Assembly: GCF_035271705.1 (NCBI RefSeq)
Contig: NZ_DATERI010000123.1
Span: forward strand, 1 to 64,000
DNA: 64,000 nucleotides
From: Buttiauxella sp035271705
GTDB lineage: Bacteria; Pseudomonadota; Gammaproteobacteria; Enterobacterales; Enterobacteriaceae
Direction of reading: 5' to 3'
Each line of letters starts with the position of its first letter. The stretch's first letter is position 1. The position numbers were made by a program, and so were the translations under genes. This document shows, one piece after another, positions 15,053 through 24,020 of this stretch. The notes below the pieces were generated by a model. It had not been told where the DNA came from. It made no database searches and worked only from the letters and a program-made list of their open reading frames with translations.

Positions 15053-15505
15053 CTACTCTTTACCAAGCAAAGCCTGGAGATCTTGTTTCAGAGAAGACAT
15101 CTGATTGGCGTATTGTTCTTTACGCTCGGCATCTTCAATCAGCTGCACAATAGTTTCTGAGAGTGTAGACCCTCGTCGATGAGCAAGCCCCGCTAAACGC
15201 TGCCAGACCAGATACTCAAGGTCGATGGACTTTTTACGCGTATGCTGATGCTCGGCATTAAAGTGCCGTTTACGACGCGCGCGGATGGTTTGCTTCATGC
15301 GGTTGTGGAGTTCTGGATTCATATGTTTCTCTATCCAGCTCAACACATGTACAGGCGCATTTTCAAGGCGTAGCAGTTCATCAACGGCTTCCTTCGCCGC
15401 ACTCGCCTCGATATGACGCGTGATAAGCTCACCTTCGCGGTGTTTTTTAACCAGATACTTCCATTTCCAGCCGCTCTCGAGATTTTCCAACTGTTGATAT
15501 TTCAT
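15053..15505 (-). CDS. matP: Macrodomain Ter organiser MatP
   Basis: This 150-residue, site-specific DNA-binding protein organises the Ter macrodomain by binding matS sites and linking to ZapB at the divisome. It matches E. coli MatP over its whole length, with the basic RARRKRHFNAEHQHTRKK segment, the ribbon-helix-helix part near residues 85-125, and a C-terminal coiled coil (NQMSSLKQDLQALL). It diverges from lonH. Confidence 0.97.
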   Translation of the reverse strand: MKYQQLENLESGWKWKYLVKKHREGELITRHIEASAAKEAVDELLRLENAPVHVLSWIEKHMNPELHNRMKQTIRARRKRHFNAEHQHTRKKSIDLEYLVWQRLAGLAHRRGSTLSETIVQLIEDAERKEQYANQMSSLKQDLQALLGKE

Positions 15506-15640
15506 TGCGATCTCAGTGTGACCGTGTAACTCATTTCAGAATAACAGTTTTTTTTATTTTCGCTTACCTGAAAAATGAAAGCTGTGAGCTAAGTAAACTT
15601 GCCGCTCCGCATAAACCGTGTGCTGCTCTTCCTATTCTTG

Positions 15641-15646
15641 TATAAT
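15641..15646 (+). promoter_or_regulatory. lonH -10 promoter element
   Basis: A perfect TATAAT lies 35 bp before the lonH start. The expected start point near 15653 would leave a leader of about 28 nt. No good -35 hexamer is evident. Confidence 0.5.
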
Positions 15647-15680
15647 CGCGCCTTTGACATCTAATTAATAAATAGCGACT

Positions 15681-17435
15681 TTGACGACTAATCGACTTGA
15701 ATGGCGTGCTCTTGTACCTGATACCGAAAGCTATCAGGAAATTTTCGCACAGCCTTATGATTCCGAAACTGCCCCTTTCGCTGCTGTGCAGCCCCGTCTG
15801 ACTTATGGACTGGTGCAGCTCAGCCAATCGGTAGCCTCGGCCGATCTGATGCTGGTAAAAGCCGCTGAAGAAGCCGAATACCTTAATCTTATTGCGAACG
15901 CCGCACGTGAATGCTGGTCCCCGGATAACACATTAACCGGTGGACATTATCTGATAGAAGGCGCGCGCGTCACGTTACGCCCAGCCGAGTCAGCTGAGGA
16001 CAATTTTGCCGGTCAGTCGGAAGTCGTCGTGGCTGACTGGATTGAAGCCGAGCAACTGTTTGGTTGCGTTCGTCAGTTTGCCGGGGAAATCACCCTGACT
16101 CCGGGTCTAGTTCACCAGGCAAATGGTGGCATTCTGGTGCTGTCATTACGTAGCGTGTTGGCACAACCGCTGTTATGGCTGCGTCTGAAACAAATGGTGA
16201 TTCAGGGTCGCTTTGACTGGATTTCCCCTGACGAAACGCGTCCATTGCCTGTGAGCATCCCGTCATTACCCCTGAACCTGAAAATGGTTCTGGTGGGTGA
16301 ACGTGAATCGCTGGCTGATTTCCAGGACATGGAACCAGAACTGGCAACCTCTGCTATTTACAGCGAGTTTGAAGAAAATCTGCAAATTGCCTCCGCCGAT
16401 GATATGGCATTGTGGTGCCAGTGGATTTACGCCGTCGCGAAATCTAAAGCACTACCTGCGCCTGCAACGGATGCCTGGACCGCCTTTATCCGTGAAGCGG
16501 TGCGTTACACGGGTGATCAAGAAACGTTACCGCTGTGCCCATCCTGGATTGGCCGTCAACTACGTGAAGTGGCCTCTTTCACTGAAGATGAAACCTTCGG
16601 CGCTGCGGAGCTGACACAAATGTTGGCGCAGCGCGAATGGCGTGAAGGTTATCTGGCTGAGCGCATGCAGGACGAAATTCTGCTTGAGCAAATCCTGATT
16701 GAAACCGATGGTGAGATGGTGGGTCAAATCAACGCGTTGTCGGTGATTGAGTTCCCAGGCCATCCACGCGCATTCGGCGAACCTTCCCGAATCAGTTGCG
16801 TTGTACACGTCGGTGATGGTGAATTTATTGACGTGGAGCGCAAAGCTGAATTGGGCGGCAATATTCATGCGAAAGGCATGATGATCATGCAGGCATTTTT
16901 GATGTCTGAATTGCAGCTCGAGCAGCAAATCCCCTTCTCAGCTTCACTGACTTTTGAACAGTCCTACAGCGAAGTTGATGGCGACAGCGCATCAATGGCT
17001 GAACTGTGCGCGTTAATCAGTGCGCTGGCGAACGTGCCGATTTATCAGCACATCGCGGTGACCGGTTCTGTCGACCAGTTCGGGCGCGTGCAACCGGTTG
17101 GCGGCCTGAATGAGAAGATTGAAGGTTTCTTCCGCATCTGCCAGGAGCGTGAGTTCACCGGCAAGCAAGGCGTGATAATCCCAGTGTCAAACGTACGCCA
17201 CCTGTGCCTGCACCAGGATGTTCTGGATGCGGTGGAACAAGGGCAATTCACGATTTGGGCCATCGACGATGTCACTGATGCGCTACCATTATTAACAAAT
17301 GTGCCCTGGGATGGTGAAGGGCAAAATACGCTCATGCGTACGGTACAAGAGCGAATAGCTCAGGCATCTGCGCAAGATATTCGGCACCGCTATCCATGGC
17401 CACTGCGTTGGCTCAACTGGTTCAACCAAAACTGA
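15681..17435 (+). CDS. lonH: Lon-like protease LonH
   Basis: This 584-residue LonB/LonH-type protein has a degenerate N-terminal AAA-like region and a C-terminal Lon proteolytic domain. DGDSASMAEL supplies the catalytic serine and GGLNEKIEGF the catalytic lysine. The FGEPSRISCVVHIGDG-like stretch and ELGGNIHAKGMMIMQAF are typical of the family. A stop codon at 15669 and the absence of other start codons leave TTG at 15681 as the only start, and no clear Shine-Dalgarno is seen. E. coli YcbZ (586 residues) is the closest match. Substrates are unknown. Confidence 0.92.
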   Translation: MTTNRLEWRALVPDTESYQEIFAQPYDSETAPFAAVQPRLTYGLVQLSQSVASADLMLVKAAEEAEYLNLIANAARECWSPDNTLTGGHYLIEGARVTLRPAESAEDNFAGQSEVVVADWIEAEQLFGCVRQFAGEITLTPGLVHQANGGILVLSLRSVLAQPLLWLRLKQMVIQGRFDWISPDETRPLPVSIPSLPLNLKMVLVGERESLADFQDMEPELATSAIYSEFEENLQIASADDMALWCQWIYAVAKSKALPAPATDAWTAFIREAVRYTGDQETLPLCPSWIGRQLREVASFTEDETFGAAELTQMLAQREWREGYLAERMQDEILLEQILIETDGEMVGQINALSVIEFPGHPRAFGEPSRISCVVHVGDGEFIDVERKAELGGNIHAKGMMIMQAFLMSELQLEQQIPFSASLTFEQSYSEVDGDSASMAELCALISALANVPIYQHIAVTGSVDQFGRVQPVGGLNEKIEGFFRICQEREFTGKQGVIIPVSNVRHLCLHQDVLDAVEQGQFTIWAIDDVTDALPLLTNVPWDGEGQNTLMRTVQERIAQASAQDIRHRYPWPLRWLNWFNQN

Positions 17436-17465
17436 TCGGACTTGTTGAGCGTACACGTGTTAGCT
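17430..17465 (+). promoter_or_regulatory. fabA control region (FadR and FabR sites)
   Basis: AACTGATCGGACTTGTT at 17430-17446 resembles the FadR activator site of E. coli fabA. The adjoining 18-bp palindrome AGCGTACACGTGTTAGCT at 17448-17465 matches the FabR/FadR-controlled fabA-fabB operator type. It overlaps the end of lonH and precedes fabA by 38 bp. Confidence 0.7.
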
Positions 17466-17503
17466 AACATGCGTGCTTCATTATAAAAAGGCTTACTGTA
17501 AAC

Positions 17504-18022
17504 ATGGTAGATAAACGCGAATCCTATACAAAAGAAGATCTTCTTGCCTCTGGTCGTGGTGAACTGTTTGGCGCTGAAGGCCCACGTTTACCTGCGCCAT
17601 CCATGCTGATGATGGACCGAGTGGTCAAGATGACCGAAGAAGGCGGTAATTTCGATAAAGGTTACGTTGAAGCAGAATTAGATATTAATCCTGATCTGTG
17701 GTTCTTTGGCTGCCACTTTATCGGCGACCCGGTAATGCCTGGCTGTCTGGGTTTGGATGCGATGTGGCAGCTGGTAGGTTTCTACCTCGGCTGGCTCGGT
17801 GGCGAAGGTAAAGGTCGTGCTCTGGGCGTGGGTGAAGTTAAACTCGCGGGTCAGATTCTGCCAACCGCGAAAAAAGTTACCTATCGTATTCATTTCAAAC
17901 GCGTCATCAATCGCCGCCTGATCATGGGCCTGGCTGATGGTGAAGTGTTGGTTGATGGCCGTGTGATTTACACCGCTACCGATCTGAAAGTGGGTCTGTT
18001 CAAAGACACAACTGCTTTCTAA
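17504..18022 (+). CDS. fabA: 3-hydroxydecanoyl-ACP dehydratase/isomerase FabA
   Basis: This 172-residue hot-dog-fold enzyme both dehydrates 3-hydroxydecanoyl-ACP and isomerises the trans-2 product to cis-3-decenoyl-ACP, starting unsaturated fatty acid synthesis. The active-site histidine is in FFGCHF (about 70) and the aspartate in GCLGLDAMWQL (about 84). The length is identical to E. coli FabA. An ERIC repeat and then a hairpin terminator follow the stop codon. Confidence 0.98.
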   Translation: MVDKRESYTKEDLLASGRGELFGAEGPRLPAPSMLMMDRVVKMTEEGGNFDKGYVEAELDINPDLWFFGCHFIGDPVMPGCLGLDAMWQLVGFYLGWLGGEGKGRALGVGEVKLAGQILPTAKKVTYRIHFKRVINRRLIMGLADGEVLVDGRVIYTATDLKVGLFKDTTAF

Positions 18023-18031
18023 ATCCGTTTC

Positions 18032-18158
18032 TATACCCAAAATAATTCGAGTGGCATCGAGGCGGCAAGAGAGCAAGTCCCGATGAGCTTACATAAGTAA
18101 GTGATTTGGGCGGGCGAACGTAGCCAACAAAGAAGCCGCTTGAAGTATGAAGGGTATA
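18032..18158 (+). repeat. ERIC (IRU) repeat 1, fabA-rmf
   Basis: This 127-bp imperfect palindrome begins TATACCC and ends GGGTATA. It has the ERIC core GAGCTTACATAAGTAAGTGA. It lies 10 bp after the fabA stop and before the terminator, so it is transcribed in the fabA 3' UTR. All five ERICs in the window share this orientation. Confidence 0.93.
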
Positions 18159-18163
18159 AACGC

Positions 18164-18195
18164 GAAACCTCCGCAATGCGGAGGTTTCTTTTCTA
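18164..18195. terminator. fabA/rmf terminator
   Basis: GAAACCTCCGC pairs with GCGGAGGTTTC around AAT, followed by TTTT on the plus strand. It lies between convergent fabA and rmf and probably serves both, though the T-run on the rmf side is weaker. Confidence 0.85.
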
Positions 18196-18207
18196 AAGAG
18201 ACAGTGA

Positions 18208-18375
18208 TTACGCGGTAACCGCCCTGTCTTCCATGGCTTCTCGCCAGCCTCCCATCCAGTACGACCTCTGATTCAGTGTCTGATAAGGACACATCTCTTT
18301 GGAGCGTCCGACGATACCTGCTTGATAACCACGCTGATGAGCCCGTTCCAGGCGATCTCGTTTTTGTCTCTTCAT
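18208..18375 (-). CDS. rmf: Ribosome modulation factor
   Basis: This 55-residue basic protein begins MKRQKRDRLERAHQRGYQAGI and contains MCPYQTLNQRSYWMGGWREAM. It converts 70S ribosomes into hibernating 100S dimers in stationary phase. The length and sequence match E. coli RMF. The start has GAGG and GAGGG-type purine runs just upstream. It is transcribed alone toward fabA, with a probable promoter at 18447-18475. Confidence 0.95.
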   Translation of the reverse strand: MKRQKRDRLERAHQRGYQAGIVGRSKEMCPYQTLNQRSYWMGGWREAMEDRAVTA

Positions 18376-18446
18376 GCCTCGTTTCCCTCATTTCTTTAAT
18401 CTGGTGGAAAGAAAACAGTGGCTACAAAACGTGCAACCACATATAA

Positions 18447-18475
18447 CGAATACCTGTAAAAACCGTTATCGTCAA
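18447..18475 (-). promoter_or_regulatory. Probable rmf promoter
   Basis: On the minus strand, TTGACG (18470-18475) and TATTCG (18447-18452) are 17 bases apart, giving a leader of about 60-65 nt for rmf. The match to consensus is moderate. Confidence 0.45.
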
Positions 18476-18574
18476 TGCGCAAAATTCACGCCAATGTCAT
18501 AAATGTGAGCTACGTAGGATATGATTTGCAAAAAAAAACGTGAAGCAGGAGGGATAACAAATTAATGCCAAAAG

Positions 18575-18617
18575 AAAAGCTGCGCTCCGCTTTGATTGCG
18601 AATGACGCAGCTTTTTT
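18575..18617 (-). terminator. pqiC operon terminator
   Basis: AAAAGCTGCG (18575-18584) pairs with CGCAGCTTTT (18606-18615), with T-rich tracts on both sides. It lies just beyond the pqiC stop and ends the rlmL-uup-pqiABC transcript. Confidence 0.7.
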
Positions 18618-18632
18618 GTGCTACTGAGAGGA

Positions 18633-19196
18633 TTAATTAAAGCGTGTTAGCTGGCTGGCTATGCTTTGCGCCTCTTGCTGCCAGGCCTGAGCTAAGGTTT
18701 TTACCATCGCATCATAGCCATCGACTTGTTGCTTCAACTCAACATGGAACGGACGCTTAATCATCTGACCCTGGTGATTGAGAAGCCATTCACCACTGAC
18801 AATCACTTTCCCGTCATAACGTCCGTGGAAGCCAGTCACGTTAACGCTCAGCGTATCCTGAACACTACCGAGCGGCTGTGATGCCACCACCCACCCCGGT
18901 AATGCGCTGCTCAAATTGCTCACCAGAGTATTGCGTAGTTGCTGATCCAAAGGACTCGCCCACAAATTACTGGAAGCAATAACGTATTGCACATCGCTGG
19001 TCTGATAAACCACGCCGTTTCCGGCGAGGTAATCAGGAACGCTAACTTGATCTACCCATAATAAATGGGTGCCAGGTTGGCCCACCGCCTGCATAGTCGG
19101 TGTTGAGCTTTGAGGCAGTTGGTAATACGTTTTTCCATCATCGCTGCTACATGCCGTTAAAACTAAAGCAGCAACTATCAGAAGCCATTTTTTCAT
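18633..19196 (-). CDS. pqiC: PqiC outer-membrane lipoprotein
   Basis: This 187-residue lipoprotein has a signal peptide and lipobox LTAC, with Cys at about residue 16, and an ABC-type transport auxiliary (DUF330) domain. PqiC forms the outer-membrane end of the PqiABC lipid-transport bridge. It overlaps the end of pqiB by 4 bp, so the two are translationally coupled. It is the last gene of the operon. Confidence 0.95.
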   Translation of the reverse strand: MKKWLLIVAALVLTACSSDDGKTYYQLPQSSTPTMQAVGQPGTHLLWVDQVSVPDYLAGNGVVYQTSDVQYVIASSNLWASPLDQQLRNTLVSNLSSALPGWVVASQPLGSVQDTLSVNVTGFHGRYDGKVIVSGEWLLNHQGQMIKRPFHVELKQQVDGYDAMVKTLAQAWQQEAQSIASQLTRFN

Positions 19197-20833
19197 TGTT
19201 GTGCCCTCTTCGGCTGGGGATCTTTTTTATCCTTCGCTTCAAAGATCAGCGAATTGCTCTTATCGTTCAACGTCCGTAGGACAGGTTGCAATTCACGCAG
19301 AACTTGATCAAGTCGCTGCATATCGGCAACCATCTTATTGTATGCCGCTGAGCCCGGCTGGAAGCCCTGCATACTGCGATTGAGCTCACGCAACGTTGTC
19401 TGCATATCTGCTGGTAGCTCCTGCATTGATTTATTCGCTGTAATCTTATTCAGATTATCCAGCGTCTGCTGCAAGCGTTTCATCGTCTGCTGGCTTTCAC
19501 TCAACGCGTTAGTCGCTTGTTCGATCATCGGATTGAGCGGCAAGTTGTTAATCTTATCCAGTGTTTCTAGCAAACGTTGTTGGATTTGGGCAAGGCCACC
19601 GCTCATGGTTGGGATGATTGTATAGCCAGCAAACTCATCCATGCCCGTTACAACAGGCTCTTTCGGGAAGAAATCGAGCTCAATATACAGTGCACCGGTC
19701 ACCAGACTGCCGGTTTTCATTGATGCTCTTAATCCACGTTTGAGCAGTGACAGCATTTTTTCCTTAACACGAACATCATCACCAATAAGATTCTCCAAAC
19801 GTTCTGGTTCGATACGAATGAGGATCGGGATGCGGAAATCACCACTCAGTTTTTCGCGCATACCTTCTGTAAAGAATGGAACCTTCGCCACGGTCCCCAG
19901 ACGAATGCCGCGAAACTCAACCGGGGCACCAGGTTGCAGGCCACGAACTGAATCTTTGAAGAACAAAAGGTAATCAATGTGATCGGTATAGAGCGAATCC
20001 TGAATACTTTTTTGATCGTCAAAGAGTCTGTATTCGCTACCGGGTTTTGCCGGTTTTCCTATATCCAGGGTATCTGGCACGTCGAAACTCACCCCACCGC
20101 TAAATAGCGTGGTCAGTGACCCCATTTCCACACGCATCCCCTGCGAAGACAAATCCACTGCAATACCGCTGTCTTTCCAGAAACGCGCGTTAGTGGTCAC
20201 CAGACGGTCGTTTGGCGCGCCAATAAATAATCGATAATTCATACTGCGTTTTACCGGATCAAAATGGCTGGTTTCCACCGACCCGACCTGATAACCACGG
20301 AACAATACCGGGTCGCCTGGTGAAAGCTGCCCGGCTTTGTTGCTATCAAGTGTGATACGAATACCTTCGGCATCAGGTGGTGCTAGCGGGGGGGAGTCCA
20401 GCAATTTGTATTGCGGGGGCGGCGCACCCTTCGTTCCGGGTTGTAGCTCAATATAGGCACCTGAAAGCAGAGTACTCAAGCCAGAAACACCCTCCCGCCC
20501 TATCTGCGGTTTCACGACCCAAAACACCGAATCTTGATACAGCAGTTTTTCCATACCTGATTGCATACGGGCAGTAATTTTCACGTGAAGAAGATCATCA
20601 GAAAGCACAGCGCTTTCTACAAAGCCGACATCCACACTACGGCTCTTGATGGTGGTTTTCCCACCTTCAATACCTTCTGCATTGGTCGTTATGAGCGTAA
20701 CTAATGGCCCCTGATGACTGTAGTGGTAAAACAAGATCCAGGCGCCGATAAGCAAGGTAACGATGGGGAAAATCCACACCGGGGACCAGTTCTTCACTTT
20801 TTCTACTTTTGCTTCCCCGCTACTATTTTCCAT
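19193..20833 (-). CDS. pqiB: PqiB MCE-domain intermembrane transport protein
   Basis: This 546-residue protein starts MENSSGEAKVEKVKNWSPVW, matching E. coli PqiB. A single N-terminal membrane helix (WIFPIVTLLIGAWILFYH) is followed by three MCE domains (about 45-140, 160-250, 285-390) and a long C-terminal coiled coil rich in Gln and Leu. PqiB hexamers form a periplasm-spanning tube for lipid transport. The start lies 11 bp inside pqiA with GGAG nine bases upstream. A longer in-frame reading is rejected because it lacks family similarity. Confidence 0.95.
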   Translation of the reverse strand: MENSSGEAKVEKVKNWSPVWIFPIVTLLIGAWILFYHYSHQGPLVTLITTNAEGIEGGKTTIKSRSVDVGFVESAVLSDDLLHVKITARMQSGMEKLLYQDSVFWVVKPQIGREGVSGLSTLLSGAYIELQPGTKGAPPPQYKLLDSPPLAPPDAEGIRITLDSNKAGQLSPGDPVLFRGYQVGSVETSHFDPVKRSMNYRLFIGAPNDRLVTTNARFWKDSGIAVDLSSQGMRVEMGSLTTLFSGGVSFDVPDTLDIGKPAKPGSEYRLFDDQKSIQDSLYTDHIDYLLFFKDSVRGLQPGAPVEFRGIRLGTVAKVPFFTEGMREKLSGDFRIPILIRIEPERLENLIGDDVRVKEKMLSLLKRGLRASMKTGSLVTGALYIELDFFPKEPVVTGMDEFAGYTIIPTMSGGLAQIQQRLLETLDKINNLPLNPMIEQATNALSESQQTMKRLQQTLDNLNKITANKSMQELPADMQTTLRELNRSMQGFQPGSAAYNKMVADMQRLDQVLRELQPVLRTLNDKSNSLIFEAKDKKDPQPKRAQQ

Positions 20834-22091
20834 ACTCAGCCGACTCCTCATGAGTTGAATCAGGTGCGCGATCCCAGGACAAACGAGGGTCAAAGGTCAT
20901 CGCCGCAAACATTGTCAAAATAACCACTATTGCAAACATGACTGCCCCAAGAGCTGGGTAGATATTCATCAATCCTCCCATGCGTACCAGAGCAGATAAT
21001 ACTGCAATTACAAATACATCAATCATTGACCATCGTCCCACAAATTCAACCACTTCATAGACTAAATGCATCCTTTCACTGTCACGTTCCCCGTGGCCGT
21101 TTGCATCCCAACACAACCAGGCTATCGCAATCATTTTCAACGTCGGCACGACGATACTGGCGATAAAAATAACCAACGCGACAGGATATGAACCTTCACT
21201 CCACAAAAGGGTCACACCTGCAATAATCGTTGATGGGTATTTGCTCCCCAACACCTCGGTTATCATGATAGGCAGGAGGTTAGCAGGGAAATACAGGATA
21301 ATAGAGGTCAATAACAGTGCGAGTGTCCATTGCAAACTATTGCGGCGACGTACATAACCCTTTGTTTCGCAACGTGGGCAGGTTGACATATCTTCTGGAA
21401 CAATTGCAGTGCAACAAGAACAAGAACGCAGCCCTTGCCGAATACCTGCTACACCCACTTTGAGCGGTGAAGAAATTACGGGGAAAGGGGCAATATCATC
21501 CCAAAGCCAACGTCTATCCACACATTGGAATGCCCGTAGCTGCAACACACAAAACAGACACCACGGAACAAAGCTGCTGCCAACCCCAATATCACCGTAA
21601 GCTATCAGTTTGACAAAGCTCACCAGTACACCGGCCAGAAAAATTTCTGCCATACCCCAGGACTTCAACTGGAATAGTACACGTGCCAGCCACCTTTTCA
21701 GCGAATTGGGCATTGCCACCCGGTTAACTAACAGCAAAATAGTGACTAAGCAGAATGCGGGTACTGCTTGTACGAAAGCCATAAAGAACATCCCGAGGCT
21801 TGCGTAATTCTCATTAAATAAGACACCTGGAATTTCAAGTAAGCTGACTTCACTGTTTATCCCGCCCACCTTCATACTAATAAAAGGGAATAGGTTGGAT
21901 AGCACCAGCATAAAGAGGGCTGTCAGCGCATAAGCCGTGGGCCGCTGGCGCGGAGAGGACCATTGAGTGATCAATGTGGTGCCACAACGTGGGCAGTTGG
22001 CCTTTTGGCCGTCCTGCAATACTGGTAGAGCTACCAGTAAGTCACATTGCGAACACAATATGTGTGAACGTTCGTGATGCGTGGCACACAT
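20823..22091 (-). CDS. pqiA: PqiA inner-membrane protein
   Basis: This 422-residue protein has two tandem modules. Each has a zinc-ribbon-like cysteine cluster (CSQC with CPRC near residues 13-36; CSCC with CPRC near 224-245) followed by about four membrane helices. It is the inner-membrane partner of PqiB. AAGGAG precedes the ATG. The gene begins 16 bp after uup and overlaps pqiB, so it is in one operon. In E. coli pqi genes respond to paraquat through SoxRS; no SoxS site was identified here. Confidence 0.95.
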   Translation of the reverse strand: MCATHHERSHILCSQCDLLVALPVLQDGQKANCPRCGTTLITQWSSPRQRPTAYALTALFMLVLSNLFPFISMKVGGINSEVSLLEIPGVLFNENYASLGMFFMAFVQAVPAFCLVTILLLVNRVAMPNSLKRWLARVLFQLKSWGMAEIFLAGVLVSFVKLIAYGDIGVGSSFVPWCLFCVLQLRAFQCVDRRWLWDDIAPFPVISSPLKVGVAGIRQGLRSCSCCTAIVPEDMSTCPRCETKGYVRRRNSLQWTLALLLTSIILYFPANLLPIMITEVLGSKYPSTIIAGVTLLWSEGSYPVALVIFIASIVVPTLKMIAIAWLCWDANGHGERDSERMHLVYEVVEFVGRWSMIDVFVIAVLSALVRMGGLMNIYPALGAVMFAIVVILTMFAAMTFDPRLSWDRAPDSTHEESAEYGK

Positions 22092-22107
22092 ATCGTGTCT
22101 CCTTGCG

Positions 22108-24015
22108 TTATGCGCCGTTTTTCAGAGCTTCAAGATATTCCCAGCGCTCAAAAGCATCTTCCAATGCTTTTTCAGCTGTAGACAGGTCGCCCAAGGTTTT
22201 TTGTGTGACATCATGCGGTTGGTTGAAAAACTCTGCATCACCGACTTTCGCTTGTAATGTTTCCAGCTCACTCTCAAGCTGTTCAAGACGTTGCGGTAAT
22301 TGCTCTAATTCACGTTGCAAATTATAGCTTAGCTTGCTGCTGGCACGTTTAACAACATCGGCTTTCGCTGCGGTGTTGTTTTGCGCTTTATCTGCCACAG
22401 TCTGGCGCAAAGATTGAGCAGATGCCTGCTGGCCTTTAGCATCATGGTAACCACCAACATAGCGGCCAATTTTACCTTCACCTTCGAAAATCCAGCATTC
22501 GGTAACGGTATTATCAACAAATTGACGATCGTGGCTTACCAACATGACGGTGCCCTGATAACCATCAATCAGCTCTTCCAGCAATTCGAGCGTTTCGACA
22601 TCCAGATCGTTTGTCGGTTCATCGAGAATCAATAAGTTACTTGGTTTCAGGAACAAGCGGGCCAGCAACAGACGGTTACGCTCACCGCCTGATAATGCGC
22701 GAACTGGCGTCATCGCACGTTTTGGATGGAACAAGAAATCCTGCAAATAACCCAAAACATGGCGCGGCTTACCGTTCACCATCACTTCTTGTTTGCCTTC
22801 TGCGAGGTTGTCCATCACCGTACGGTCCGGATCAAGCTCGGCACGGTGCTGGTCAAAGTACGCCACTTCCAGTTTAGTGCCGCAATGTACGCGACCACTG
22901 TCAGCTTCTAGTTGGCTTAACATCAGTTTCAGCAGCGTCGTTTTACCGCAGCCGTTCGGCCCAACCAGCGCAATTTTATCACTGCGTTGAACCTGGGCAG
23001 AAAAGTCTTTCACCAGCGCACGCTGAGCAATGGAATAGCAAACATCTTCCATCTCAAAGACAATTTTCCCTGAGCGTGCCGCTTCTTCCACCTGCATTTT
23101 GGCGCTACCCAGCACTTCGCGACGTGCACTACGTTCGTTACGCATAGCTTTTAACGCACGAACACGGCCTTCGTTACGGGTACGACGCGCTTTAATCCCC
23201 TGACGAATCCAGACTTCTTCCTGTGCCAGTTTGCGATCGAACTCGGCATTTTGCAGATCTTCAACGCGCAGCGCTTCTTCTTTCGCCAACAAATATTGAT
23301 CGTAATCGCCAGGATAAGAAACCAATTTGCCACGATCAAGATCGACAATACGGGTGGCCATATTGCGAATAAAGGAACGGTCGTGGGAGATAAACACGAT
23401 GCTGCCCTGGAACTCTTTCAGGAAGCCTTCCAACCAGTCAATCGCTTCAATATCCAGGTGGTTGGTGGGTTCATCAAGCAGCAATACACGCGGAGAACTC
23501 ACCAATGCACGACCCAGCGCCGCTTTACGCAACCAACCACCAGACAGTGCTGACAGTTCGGTATCCGCATCCAGACCTAATTGCAGCAACACTTCATTGA
23601 TACGGCTTTCAAGTTGCCAGAGATTCTGGTTATCCAGAATGTCCTGAATACGCGCCATCTCGTTGAGATTTTTATCACTCGGATCGGTCATCACTTTATG
23701 AGAAATATCGTGATAAGCCTTGAGATGTTCAGCCTGTTCTTCAACGCCTTCAGCGACGAAATCGTAAACCGTTCCCGCCACATTACGCGGAGGATCCTGT
23801 TGCAGACGAGCCACTATCACATCTTGTTCGTAAATCATGCGCCCATCATCCAATGGGACTTCACGATTGAGGATCTTCATCAGCGTGGATTTACCCGCGC
23901 CGTTACGCCCTACCAAACAGACTCGTTCGTTTTCTTCAATATGGAGTTCAGTGTTATCTAATAACGGTGCGTCACTAAAGGACAACCAGGCACCGTGCAT
24001 ACTAATTAATGACAT
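22108..24015 (-). CDS. uup: ABC-F ATPase Uup
   Basis: This 635-residue protein has two ATP-binding cassettes (GRNGAGKST near 38 and GPNGCGKTT near 352, each with an LSGG signature and LLLDEPTNHLD or LILDEPTNDLD Walker B) and a C-terminal DNA-binding coiled coil from about 560. It has no membrane domain, as expected for ABC-F proteins. Uup affects precise excision of transposons and ribosome assembly or translation. It sits 5 bp after the rlmL stop. Confidence 0.96.
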   Translation of the reverse strand: MSLISMHGAWLSFSDAPLLDNTELHIEENERVCLVGRNGAGKSTLMKILNREVPLDDGRMIYEQDVIVARLQQDPPRNVAGTVYDFVAEGVEEQAEHLKAYHDISHKVMTDPSDKNLNEMARIQDILDNQNLWQLESRINEVLLQLGLDADTELSALSGGWLRKAALGRALVSSPRVLLLDEPTNHLDIEAIDWLEGFLKEFQGSIVFISHDRSFIRNMATRIVDLDRGKLVSYPGDYDQYLLAKEEALRVEDLQNAEFDRKLAQEEVWIRQGIKARRTRNEGRVRALKAMRNERSARREVLGSAKMQVEEAARSGKIVFEMEDVCYSIAQRALVKDFSAQVQRSDKIALVGPNGCGKTTLLKLMLSQLEADSGRVHCGTKLEVAYFDQHRAELDPDRTVMDNLAEGKQEVMVNGKPRHVLGYLQDFLFHPKRAMTPVRALSGGERNRLLLARLFLKPSNLLILDEPTNDLDVETLELLEELIDGYQGTVMLVSHDRQFVDNTVTECWIFEGEGKIGRYVGGYHDAKGQQASAQSLRQTVADKAQNNTAAKADVVKRASSKLSYNLQRELEQLPQRLEQLESELETLQAKVGDAEFFNQPHDVTQKTLGDLSTAEKALEDAFERWEYLEALKNGA

Positions 24016-24020
24016 GACAA

